From NCBI RefSeq assembly GCF_003097135.1, contig NZ_QEQL01000003.1:124001-188000 (forward strand): a DNA stretch of 64,000 bases. The letters are read 5' to 3'. Within the stretch, counting starts at the first letter, position 1; each line of letters opens with the position of its first letter. This DNA comes from Pseudomonas sp. URIL14HWK12:I12 (GTDB lineage: Bacteria; Pseudomonadota; Gammaproteobacteria; Pseudomonadales; Pseudomonadaceae). The position numbers and the translations under genes are program-made. The notes beneath the pieces are model-generated. The model did no database searches. It saw only the letters and a list, made by a program, of their open reading frames with translations, and was not told the DNA's origin. This document shows positions 17,537 through 25,164 of the stretch, piece by piece.

Positions 17537-18012
17537 ACCTCCTCACATGAAAGTGCCGCTCGTCGGATGTCGCACCTTTCACGAAACCTGACGGTTGGTA
17601 GCCTCTGGCCACTGGACTGTCACGCTGAACCGGCTAAGGTCCATCTGGCATCGCAACGTTGCGCCTCGAAACCCTTTCCATGCTGGGTCGCTCTCGCTAA
17701 AGCCGCGCCATGCACGGCCGATAGCGAAATCACGGGCTGGTCGTGCTTAGTCCTTCGAGTTCTAAGAAGTGTGATGCTGATCGCAACAAGAGATATGCTT
17801 AGCTCGAAGCGATTGGTGACAACGTTTTTTTAATATGGTTTCTTATGCGCCTCGGTTCTTAACGAAATTGCAACAAATGGTTATTAGATTGTAAAAAAAT
17901 CTTTAACCGGACGTTGAGACCGTTGGCGCCATGAGCGCCAGGCGACGCCAAGGGGCACCAAGACCCCATACAACTGCAAGACAAAAATTAGAAAGCAAGA
18001 GGAGCAATACCA
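17537..18012. other. Intergenic region upstream of the OprD-like porin
   Basis: Nearly 480 bp without a convincing gene; short open frames here have no ribosome-binding site and no recognisable protein. Base composition falls sharply between about 17810 and 17910, the likely promoter. A hairpin with 6-bp arms (TGGCGC at 17924-17929, GCGCCA at 17935-17940) lies in what should be the 5' untranslated region of the porin mRNA. Confidence 0.6.
17652..17663. promoter_or_regulatory. 12-bp perfect palindrome, possible operator
   Basis: CGCAACGTTGCG is its own reverse complement. It sits in the long non-coding region before the porin gene, about 350 bp from its start. LacI-type regulators bind GC-centred palindromes of this size, but the centre here is CG within ACGT. 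No regulator is encoded nearby. Confidence 0.3.
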
Positions 18013-19365
18013 GTGAACAAGTCTACCCTGGCACTCGCTGTCGCCATGGGCGTGCTGGCCCAACAGGCCAGCGCCGCCGGTTTCATCGATGACAGCAAAG
18101 CATCCGTAAGCTCGCGCACCTTGTATTTCGATGGGGATAACCGCCAAGGCGGTAACGATCAGCGCCAAACCGTCACCGGCCTGAAGTTCGACTTCCTGTC
18201 CGGCTACACCCAAGGCGTCGTAGGCTTTGGTCTCGACCTGCAGGGCATGGTAGGTGTGAACCTCACCGGTGGCATCGATCACCAAGGCCCGGGCACCGCC
18301 AACACCGTTAGCCCGGTCGACAGCGACGGTACCCCGGTTCACAACTGGAGCCGCATCGGCGCCAACGGCAAGATCAAGTTCTCGAAAACCGAGATCAAAG
18401 CGGGTAACGCCCTGGCGCCTAACCTGCCGATCCTGGTTGCGAACGACGGCCGCCTGCTGCCTGCTTCCTACCAAGGTGCAATCCTGACCTCCAAGGAACT
18501 GGACACCGTCACCTTCACCGCAGGTTACCTGAACCGTGAAATCGGCCGTGCTTCGAGCAACTGGGCCGCTATCGGCGCAGGCGGCAGCCGCGGCTCGGAT
18601 GGCTTCAGCTTCGGCGGCGCCGACTGGAAAGTCACCAAAGACCTGACCCTGCAGTACTACTACGCCAAGCTGGACGACTATTACACCCAGAACTTCCTGG
18701 GCGCTACCCACGTCTTCCAGATCGCGCCTGATCAGTCCTTCAAGACCGACCTGCGCTACTTCAACAGCAACTCCGACGGTGCCAACGGCAACGACAGCCG
18801 CTTTGCCTACCGCAACGGCTACAACTCCGGTGGCCGCGGTGAAGTCGACAACAACACTTGGGCTGCTGCGTTCACCTACACCCTGGGTGGCCACTCGCTG
18901 ACCCTCGGCCATCAACGCGTGAGCGATGACGGCGGCATGGTTGCGGTCAACAACGGCAACATCGTCGACGGCCGTGGCCGCCCTGAAGGTGAAGGTGGCA
19001 ACAGCTACTACCTGATGACCGACATCATGGCCAACAGCTTCACCCGCGCCGGTGAGAACTCCACCTTCGGTATCTACAGCTACGACTTCGCCAAGCTGGG
19101 CGTGCCAGGCCTGAAAGCCACCTGGACCTACGTCAGCGGCCGCGACGCACGTGGCCTGGGCGGCGCTGGTGCCAACCAGTCGCGCGCGCGTTACGACGAG
19201 TGGGAAAGCGACTACCGCCTGGACTACACCCTGCAGAGCGGTCCCCTCAAGGGCCTGGGCTTCTCGGCTCGCCATGCGACCTACCGCACCGAGCTGCCGG
19301 CTGCTACTCAGCAGAACGTCGACCAGACTCGCTTCTACGTCAACTACACTTACGCCTTCTGGTAA
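18013..19365 (+). CDS. OprD-family outer membrane porin
   Basis: A 450-residue outer-membrane barrel with a signal peptide (LALAVAMGVLAQQASA-AGF). It has the OprD N-terminus (FIDDSKASVSSRTLYFDGD), alternating amphipathic strands throughout and a C-terminal aromatic (VNYTYAFW) as required for BAM assembly. The start is GTG at 18013 after GAGGAG. OprD-type channels admit small acids and amino acids. The substrate is not readable, but the setting between epsC and lsfA makes an organosulfur compound plausible. It is monocistronic, with a strong terminator following. Confidence 0.92.
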   Translation: MNKSTLALAVAMGVLAQQASAAGFIDDSKASVSSRTLYFDGDNRQGGNDQRQTVTGLKFDFLSGYTQGVVGFGLDLQGMVGVNLTGGIDHQGPGTANTVSPVDSDGTPVHNWSRIGANGKIKFSKTEIKAGNALAPNLPILVANDGRLLPASYQGAILTSKELDTVTFTAGYLNREIGRASSNWAAIGAGGSRGSDGFSFGGADWKVTKDLTLQYYYAKLDDYYTQNFLGATHVFQIAPDQSFKTDLRYFNSNSDGANGNDSRFAYRNGYNSGGRGEVDNNTWAAAFTYTLGGHSLTLGHQRVSDDGGMVAVNNGNIVDGRGRPEGEGGNSYYLMTDIMANSFTRAGENSTFGIYSYDFAKLGVPGLKATWTYVSGRDARGLGGAGANQSRARYDEWESDYRLDYTLQSGPLKGLGFSARHATYRTELPAATQQNVDQTRFYVNYTYAFW

Positions 19366-19386
19366 CAGCGGCGTTGTGTGAAAGAG

Positions 19387-19410
19387 CCCCGCCTCGGCGG
19401 GGTTTCTTTT
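19387..19410 (+). terminator. Rho-independent terminator of the porin gene
   Basis: CCCCGCC, TC, GGCGGGG followed by TTTCTTTT: a 7-bp GC stem with a tight loop and a T-tract, about 20 nt after the porin stop. Confidence 0.85.
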
Positions 19411-19528
19411 GGCTTCGAATTTATATTTCAAATAGTTATTACAATAAGTTTATCTATTCTTTTTGTTTTTTCACCACATCCCTCACATTGATCCCATGCC
19501 ACCGCGCCCCCTCAGAGGACACCGCACC

Positions 19529-20167
19529 ATGGGACTCAAACTCGGCGACATCGCCCCGGACTTCAAACAAGCCTCCAGCGAAGGCGACATCCAGTTTCAT
19601 CAATGGCTAGGCGACAGCTGGGGTGTGCTGTTCTCGCACCCGGCCGACTTCACCCCGGTGTGCACCACCGAGTTGGGCTACACCGCCAAGCTTGCCGAGG
19701 CGTTCGCCAAGCGCAACGTCAAGGCGATCGCCCTGTCGGTAGACCCGGTGGAGTCTCACCTACAGTGGATCGATGACATCAACGATACCCAGAACACTCG
19801 GGTCAACTTTCCCATCCTGGCCGATGCCGACCGCAAGGTGTCTGACCTCTACGACCTGATCCATCCCAACGCCAGCGACACGTTGACGGTGCGCTCGTTG
19901 TTCGTGATCGACCCGAACAAGAAAGTGCGCCTGACCATCACCTACCCCGCCAGCACTGGCCGCAATTTCAACGAGATTCTGCGGGTGATCGATTCGCTGC
20001 AACTGACCGACAGCCACAAAGTGGCTACCCCCGCCAATTGGCAGGATGGCGACGAGGTGGTGATCGTGCCCTCGCTCAAAGACGAGCAGGAGATCCGCCA
20101 GCGCTTTCCAAAAGGCTACCGCGCCGTGCGCCCGTACCTGCGGCTGACGCCACAGCCGAATAAGTGA
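19529..20167 (+). CDS. lsfA: 1-Cys peroxiredoxin LsfA
   Basis: A 212-residue Prx6-type peroxiredoxin. The peroxidatic cysteine is C45 in FTPVCTTELG, with no second conserved resolving cysteine. The start at 19529 (after AGAGGA) gives the family N-terminus MGLKLGDIAPDF; an upstream in-frame ATG would add residues foreign to the family. LsfA was named as a sulfate-starvation-induced protein in P. putida and protects against peroxide. An unusually AT-rich promoter region (about 19420-19490) precedes it. Its location extends the sulfur-starvation theme. Confidence 0.92.
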   Translation: MGLKLGDIAPDFKQASSEGDIQFHQWLGDSWGVLFSHPADFTPVCTTELGYTAKLAEAFAKRNVKAIALSVDPVESHLQWIDDINDTQNTRVNFPILADADRKVSDLYDLIHPNASDTLTVRSLFVIDPNKKVRLTITYPASTGRNFNEILRVIDSLQLTDSHKVATPANWQDGDEVVIVPSLKDEQEIRQRFPKGYRAVRPYLRLTPQPNK

Positions 20168-20187
20168 ATCTGTGTTGCAGGGATTTT

Positions 20188-20212
20188 AGGCCGCGAAAGC
20201 GGCCTTTTTTTT
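20188..20212 (+). terminator. Rho-independent terminator of lsfA
   Basis: AGGCCGC, GAAA loop, GCGGCCT, then a run of eight T. A strong terminator about 20 nt after the lsfA stop that isolates the sulfur block from the next cluster. Confidence 0.92.
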
Positions 20213-20428
20213 GCCTGGTGCGCCCAGCCCCTGGGCTCTGAATCGCCCTCGGCCATGGCCGCCCGACACTGCACAAAGCTGATCGGTTCCTCAGAATTTT
20301 CCGTTATTCCCAAGAACGTACAAGCAATGCGCAGGGCTGAACGCTTATGGTTTTCACACCAGGCAACAAATCGTCGAAAACAGCCTCGGCGAACGGATGG
20401 CACTCGATTTCAGGAAGGAGTTAGCAAT

Positions 20429-21319
20429 ATGGAAGCTGCAATTTCTCGCAGGCGGGCTGCGATCATCGGCTCGGGAAGCATCGGCATAGACCTGATGTAC
20501 AAGGCCATGCGCTCTCCCCACTTGGATCTGAAAATGGTGGTGGGGCGCAGCCTCGCCAGTGAGGGCTTGGCCCGCGCCCGTGAGCTGGGCATCGCCACTT
20601 CGGCCGAAGGCATCGGTTTTCTCGCGCATCACGCCAGCGGCATCGATATCGTGTTCGACGCCACTTCGGCGCAGTCGCACCGTATCAACGACCCCTTCTT
20701 TCGCAAGGCCAACCTGCTGGCGATCGACATGACCCCGGCCAAGATCGGCGCGATTTGCGTACCCTCGATCAACCTCGACAACATGGCTGCCGAACGCAAC
20801 GTGAACCTGGTGACCTGCGGCGGCCAAGCGAGCATCCCGCTGGCCTACGCCATCGCGCAGGCATTCGACACGCTGGAGTACATCGAAGTGGCCTCGACCA
20901 TCGCCTCTGACAGCGCGGGCCTAGCCACACGCGAGAACATCAACCAATACATCCTCACTACCGAGCAGGCGCTGCGGCAGTTCAGCGGTGCGGGCAAAAG
21001 CAAAGCGGTACTGAACATCAACCCGGCCAAGCCCGGTATCAACATGCAAACCACCGTGTTCGCCAAGGGGCGTTATCAAAGCCTTGAGAAGGTGAAAGCA
21101 AGCGTGCGGGAGATGGTTGCCCGGGTTCAGCGCTACGTGCCGGGCTACGAAGTGGTGCTGGAGCCGGTGGAAACCAAGGGCTACCTGACCGTGAGCGTGA
21201 CCGTGCGAGGCAGTGGCGACTACCTGCCTGCCTACGCCGGCAACCTCGATATCATCAACTGCGCCGCCATTGCTGTCGCCGAATTCAATGCTGTTTGCTG
21301 GGAACGGACCGCCGCATGA
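20429..21319 (+). CDS. Acylating acetaldehyde dehydrogenase (DmpF/MhpF family)
   Basis: A 296-residue NAD-dependent enzyme interconverting acetaldehyde and acetyl-CoA. The frame is open upstream, but AAGGAG before the ATG at 20429 sets the start. The nucleotide-binding GSGSIGIDLM motif (14-23) and the catalytic cysteine C130 in LVTCGGQA are present. It overlaps the aldolase gene by 4 nt, as in meta-cleavage operons where the two form a channelling complex. No aromatic ring-cleavage genes are here. The pair may instead run in the synthetic direction, supplying acetaldehyde (or another aldehyde) from an acyl-CoA for condensation with pyruvate. Confidence 0.92.
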   Translation: MEAAISRRRAAIIGSGSIGIDLMYKAMRSPHLDLKMVVGRSLASEGLARARELGIATSAEGIGFLAHHASGIDIVFDATSAQSHRINDPFFRKANLLAIDMTPAKIGAICVPSINLDNMAAERNVNLVTCGGQASIPLAYAIAQAFDTLEYIEVASTIASDSAGLATRENINQYILTTEQALRQFSGAGKSKAVLNINPAKPGINMQTTVFAKGRYQSLEKVKASVREMVARVQRYVPGYEVVLEPVETKGYLTVSVTVRGSGDYLPAYAGNLDIINCAAIAVAEFNAVCWERTAA

Positions 21320-22311
21320 TTACCATCACTGACTGCACCCTGCGCGACGGCAACCATGCGGTGCGGCATCAACTGAGCGAGGCACAGATTCGCCAGTATG
21401 CCGCGCAGGCCGACGCCGCCGGCGTCGACATCATCGAAGTGGGCCATGGCAATGGGCTGGGGGGCTCCTCGGCGCTGCTGGGCACCAGTTGCCTGGCTGA
21501 CCGCGAGATGCTCGAAACAGCCCGCGAGGTGATCACCAATGGCCGCCTGGGGATTCATTTCATTCCCGGGCTGGGCACCTCTACCGACCTTTCGGAGGCC
21601 ATCGAGGCGGGGGTCGATGTGTTCCGTATCGCCTCCCATTGCACCGAAGCCAATATCACCGCGCCGTACATCGAGTCGGTGCGCAACCAGGGCAAGAGCG
21701 TGTATGGCGTGCTGATGATGAGCCATATGGCCGAGCCCGCCGCGTTGGCGCAACAGGCTGCGCTCATGGCCAGCTACGGTGCCGATGCCGTGATCCTGAT
21801 GGACAGCGCCGGTTACCTGGCCCCCGACGACGTGCGCTGGCGCGTGCAGGCAATCCAGGAACTGACCGACATCAGGCTGGGGTTCCATGCCCACAACAAT
21901 CTGGGCCTGGCCGTGGCTAATTCCATCGCGGCGGTGGAAGAGGGCGCTCAACTGCTGGACGCCTGCATCAAAGGCTTCGGCGCCGGGGCGGGCAATACCC
22001 AGTTGGAAACCTTGATCGCCGTGCTCAACCGCTCGGGCTACCGCACCCGCTGCACCTTCGATGCAGTGGCCGGGCTGGCGCGCGCTTCGGAGCAGTACCT
22101 GGACTGCCTGACCCCGCACATCGGCACCGCCAACATCGCCAGCGGCATCAACGGGCTGTTTTCCGGGTTCGCGCCGCACATCAAGCGCGCGGCCGAGCAA
22201 TTCAAGGTCGATGAATTTCAGCTGTACCGCTTGCTAGGCCAACGCCAGCTGGTGGCAGGGCAGGAAGACATCATCCTGGAAGCCGCCGCCCGGCTGTCCA
22301 CTACACACTGA
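21316..22311 (+). CDS. 4-hydroxy-2-oxovalerate aldolase (DmpG/MhpE family)
   Basis: A 331-residue metal-dependent class II aldolase of the HMGL-like superfamily. The active-site motif is CTLRDGNHAVRHQ, followed by IEVGHGNGLGGSS, SHM and FHAHNNLGLAVANS; the His residues of HAHNN are metal ligands in the family. It reversibly condenses pyruvate with acetaldehyde to 4-hydroxy-2-oxovalerate. It is slightly shorter than typical degradative members and contains substitutions such as VGHGNG for the usual VAHGDG, which may reflect altered aldehyde specificity. Together with the dehydrogenase and a downstream aminotransferase it could make 4-hydroxynorvaline or a homologue. Confidence 0.9.
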   Translation: MITITDCTLRDGNHAVRHQLSEAQIRQYAAQADAAGVDIIEVGHGNGLGGSSALLGTSCLADREMLETAREVITNGRLGIHFIPGLGTSTDLSEAIEAGVDVFRIASHCTEANITAPYIESVRNQGKSVYGVLMMSHMAEPAALAQQAALMASYGADAVILMDSAGYLAPDDVRWRVQAIQELTDIRLGFHAHNNLGLAVANSIAAVEEGAQLLDACIKGFGAGAGNTQLETLIAVLNRSGYRTRCTFDAVAGLARASEQYLDCLTPHIGTANIASGINGLFSGFAPHIKRAAEQFKVDEFQLYRLLGQRQLVAGQEDIILEAAARLSTTH

Positions 22312-22334
22312 ACCCACCTTCAGGTATCGAATCG

Positions 22335-23885
22335 ATGGCTGCCATTGATAAGCAGGGCCTTCGCTCGCCCATGATTCACGAAAAAGTCGCTCACTGGGCG
22401 GCCTTGACCCCCGACGCGCTCGCCGTTCGCAGTGCATCGGAAACACTGACCTACGCCGAACTGGATCGGCAGTCGTCTGCCCTTGCCAGCTACCTGCGCG
22501 AGCAGGGCATCGGCACCGGCAGCCTGGTCGGGGTGTATTTCCAGCCTTCGCCGGCCACGCTGGTGTGCATGCTGGGCATCCTCAAAAGCGGCGCAGCCTA
22601 CGTGCCGCTGGACGTCGCCAACCCGATTGCGCGGTTGGTGCAGATGATCGGGCAGTTGGCCGACCTCAAGCTGATCTTCAGCTCGGCGCCGTTCATGGCC
22701 AACCTTGGGGAACAAGCGGTGGCCTTTGCCGACATCGAGCAGGTCCGCGAACTGTTGGCGGGGCTACCCCCGCCCCTGCCGAGCCCTTGGCAGGTTCAGG
22801 AAGATGCCCTGTGCTACACCGTGTTCACCTCCGGCACCACCGGCGTGCCAAAAGCCGTGGCGATCACTCACCGCAGCTGGGCGAACCTGATCGACTGGCA
22901 CGTGCGCGAATACAGCCTGGGGCAGGATGCCAACGGCATTTTGGTATCGGCCTACGGGTTCGATATCTCCCAGCGCAGCCTGGTTACGCCGTTGTACAGC
23001 GGGGCGTCGATTTCGCTGGCCAGCAGCCGCATGTTCGATGGCTACGAAATTGCCGCACTGATCCAGGAGCACCAGGTAGCGAGCATCCACCTGGCGCCCA
23101 GCTCGCTGTACCTGATCCTCCAGGCCGGCCAGGCCGGTGAGCAATTGGTAAGCCTGCGGCACTTGTTCATCGGCGGTGAAGCCCTGTCGCCCGCTCGGGT
23201 GGTGGAGTGGGCCAAGGGCAAGGGCGCGGCGTGCAACCTGATCCATCAATACGGTGTGGCGGAATGCACCGATGTGGCTACCTGCCACCGCATGGTCGAT
23301 TACGCCACCTACCTCACCGATGGCATTCCCATGGGCCAACCGGTGGGCAATTGCCGCGTCGACGTGCTCGATGAGCACGACCGCCCCGTGGCTGCCGGCG
23401 AAACCGGGCAGATCGTCATCTCCGGCATGGGCGTGGGCCAGGGTTACCTGAATAACCCCGTGCTGCAGGCCGAGCGCTTCAGGCCCGTGGTCGTCGATGG
23501 TGTTACCCGTGCGGCTTATTTCACCGGTGACTACGCACGCCGCCAGGTCGACGGCGGTTTCATCTGCCTTGGCCGGCGCGATAACCAGATCAAGATCCGC
23601 GGCATGCTGGTGAACCTGTCCGAGATCGAGAACGGCGTGCGCAACGCCCTGGCCACCGTCGAGGACGCGATCGTCCTCAACACCCAGGCCCAGCCGGGCC
23701 AGGAGGCCGAGCTCACCGCCTTCGTGACCACTTCCGACGAGCTGCCGGCCCTGCGCGACATCGGTCGACAGCTCTCTGCCCTGTTGCCCAGCCACATGCA
23801 CCCGCGGCGCTATGTGGCCTGCAAGCAATTTCCCCTGACCCAGAACGGCAAGATCGACCGCCAGGCACTGCTGGGAATGGGCTGA
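22335..23885 (+). CDS. Stand-alone NRPS-type adenylation enzyme
   Basis: A 516-residue ANL-superfamily enzyme that should activate an amino acid as its adenylate and load it on the small carrier protein encoded downstream. Core A3 reads YTVFTSGTTGVPKAV (161-175). Core A4 is FDISQR (209-214) with the amino-group-binding Asp at 210. Core A5 is YGVAE instead of the usual YGPTE (306-310). TGD and the terminal NGKIDR carrying the catalytic Lys are present. By hand alignment to GrsA the pocket reads roughly D-I-R-H-F-G-Q-D-V-K, which matches no specificity I recognise. No condensation domain is attached. It lies in the same transcript as the oxygenase. Confidence 0.9.
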   Translation: MAAIDKQGLRSPMIHEKVAHWAALTPDALAVRSASETLTYAELDRQSSALASYLREQGIGTGSLVGVYFQPSPATLVCMLGILKSGAAYVPLDVANPIARLVQMIGQLADLKLIFSSAPFMANLGEQAVAFADIEQVRELLAGLPPPLPSPWQVQEDALCYTVFTSGTTGVPKAVAITHRSWANLIDWHVREYSLGQDANGILVSAYGFDISQRSLVTPLYSGASISLASSRMFDGYEIAALIQEHQVASIHLAPSSLYLILQAGQAGEQLVSLRHLFIGGEALSPARVVEWAKGKGAACNLIHQYGVAECTDVATCHRMVDYATYLTDGIPMGQPVGNCRVDVLDEHDRPVAAGETGQIVISGMGVGQGYLNNPVLQAERFRPVVVDGVTRAAYFTGDYARRQVDGGFICLGRRDNQIKIRGMLVNLSEIENGVRNALATVEDAIVLNTQAQPGQEAELTAFVTTSDELPALRDIGRQLSALLPSHMHPRRYVACKQFPLTQNGKIDRQALLGMG

Positions 23886-23916
23886 ATACCCCGTCACCAT
23901 CAACAAGGAGTTTTAC

Positions 23917-24888
23917 ATGACACAGATGGACCAAAAAATATCCGCTACCACCGGCCTGCCGGCTGGCGCGGTGATCACTGATGATATTCGGGCAGACATC
24001 GAATCGTTCGAGCGCAACGGCTTCATTGGCCCGATCAAACTGTACGAGCCCGAAGAAGCAGCGGAAATCCTGCGGGCCCTGCGCGTGGCCAACCATGACC
24101 GCTCGCACATCCTGTACGACAACAACATGAACTACGACCGCCACTTCGATATTCCCGAGCTGTCGCGGCACATCATGCACCCGACCATCCTCAAGTACCT
24201 GCGCGGCATTCTGGGCAGCGACCTGCTGTGCTGGCGCTCGGAGTGGTTTGCCAAATTCCCCGGTGGCCGCGGCACCGAGTGGCACCAAGTGCGCGACTAC
24301 AGCTACACCGACGGTAACCCGCTGATCGTGCCGACTGAAACGGACTGGAACGCCTACATCGACCTGACCGTGTGGACCGCCTTCACCCCGGCCACCAAGG
24401 AAACGGCGTGCATGCGCTTCCTGCCAGGCTCGCACAAGAAGTTCTACTACGACGAGAAGAAGAGCGTTACCACCGGCCGTAATGGTGATTACCAGCACAC
24501 CAAGACCGACACCGGCTTCTTTGGCTATGACTTCTCTGAATTCAAGGTCGACCCGGCCTGGGACCCGGAAAGCGCCAACCCGGTGGACATGGAACTGCAA
24601 GCCGGCGAGTGCGTGATTTTCACCGCTTCGTGCGCCCATGCTTCGCACAACAACACCAGCGAGCGGCAAACCCGCCTGGCGATCTCCGGCCGCTACGTGC
24701 CCACCCATGTGCGGGTGTACCCCGACCTGTCGAGCTACAACGCCCACGGCGAAACCTTCGACCTGGCCAACTACGCCACCGTGCTGGTGTCGGGTGCCGA
24801 CACCTACGGGCACAACAAGGTGCGCAGTGCCACCAACCGCGACCAAGCCTTCTCGTTCGCCCCTCTGGAGGAGCAAGTCCCATGCTGA
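23917..24888 (+). CDS. SyrB2/CmaB-like non-heme Fe(II)/2-oxoglutarate enzyme
   Basis: A 323-residue PhyH-fold protein closely resembling the syringomycin halogenase SyrB2 along its length: TVWTAFT, the FLPGSHKK block, GFFGYDFSEFKVD, the distal ligand H241 in CAHASHNN, the 2-oxoglutarate Arg in the QTRLAISGRYVP region and VYPD. The proximal ligand motif is WHQV (H123, V125). SyrB2 has HQA there, with Ala making room for chloride, and ordinary hydroxylases have HxD/E. Val fits neither class. SyrB2 enzymes act on amino acids tethered to a carrier protein, matching the adjacent adenylation and carrier genes. The reaction (halogenation, hydroxylation, desaturation or cyclisation) cannot be decided from the sequence. 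Confidence 0.9.
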   Translation: MTQMDQKISATTGLPAGAVITDDIRADIESFERNGFIGPIKLYEPEEAAEILRALRVANHDRSHILYDNNMNYDRHFDIPELSRHIMHPTILKYLRGILGSDLLCWRSEWFAKFPGGRGTEWHQVRDYSYTDGNPLIVPTETDWNAYIDLTVWTAFTPATKETACMRFLPGSHKKFYYDEKKSVTTGRNGDYQHTKTDTGFFGYDFSEFKVDPAWDPESANPVDMELQAGECVIFTASCAHASHNNTSERQTRLAISGRYVPTHVRVYPDLSSYNAHGETFDLANYATVLVSGADTYGHNKVRSATNRDQAFSFAPLEEQVPC

Positions 24889-25112
24889 ATGCCATTCATG
24901 AAATTTGCTCCAAGGCGCTGGATTACCCGCAACTGAAGCTGGACGACGACTTTTTCGACGTTGGCGGCCACTCGTTGATGATGGCGGAGATCCAGCGTCA
25001 GCTGCACGAAGAGCTGAAGGTGCAGATCGACATGGAATCGCTCTTTCGCAACTCGTCGGTGATCCAGCTGAGCAAGGCCATCCAGCCGTCGTTCAGCCAC
25101 CAAGCGGGTTAA
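24882..25112 (+). CDS. Free-standing peptidyl/acyl carrier protein
   Basis: A 76-residue carrier protein with the 4'-phosphopantetheine site DVGGHSL (S31). The ATG at 24882 overlaps the oxygenase 3' end by 7 nt, implying translational coupling. It should carry the substrate amino acid as a thioester between the adenylation enzyme, the oxygenase and the thioesterase, as CmaD and SyrB1's T domain do in related pathways. No phosphopantetheinyl transferase is in the window; a housekeeping one would serve. Confidence 0.92.
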   Translation: MLNAIHEICSKALDYPQLKLDDDFFDVGGHSLMMAEIQRQLHEELKVQIDMESLFRNSSVIQLSKAIQPSFSHQAG

Positions 25113-25164
25113 TGCCGGGCCGGCCAACTGTGATCGGTTGGCCACCCCTCAAGGAGATAAGAAA

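Noticed and set aside
17429..17833. 134-codon frame across the end of epsC into the intergenic region
   Set aside because: It starts inside epsC in another frame, has no ribosome-binding site and shows no recognisable protein.
23917..24888. Calling the oxygenase a halogenase
   Set aside because: The diagnostic Ala/Gly is Val, so halogenation cannot be claimed despite overall SyrB2 likeness.
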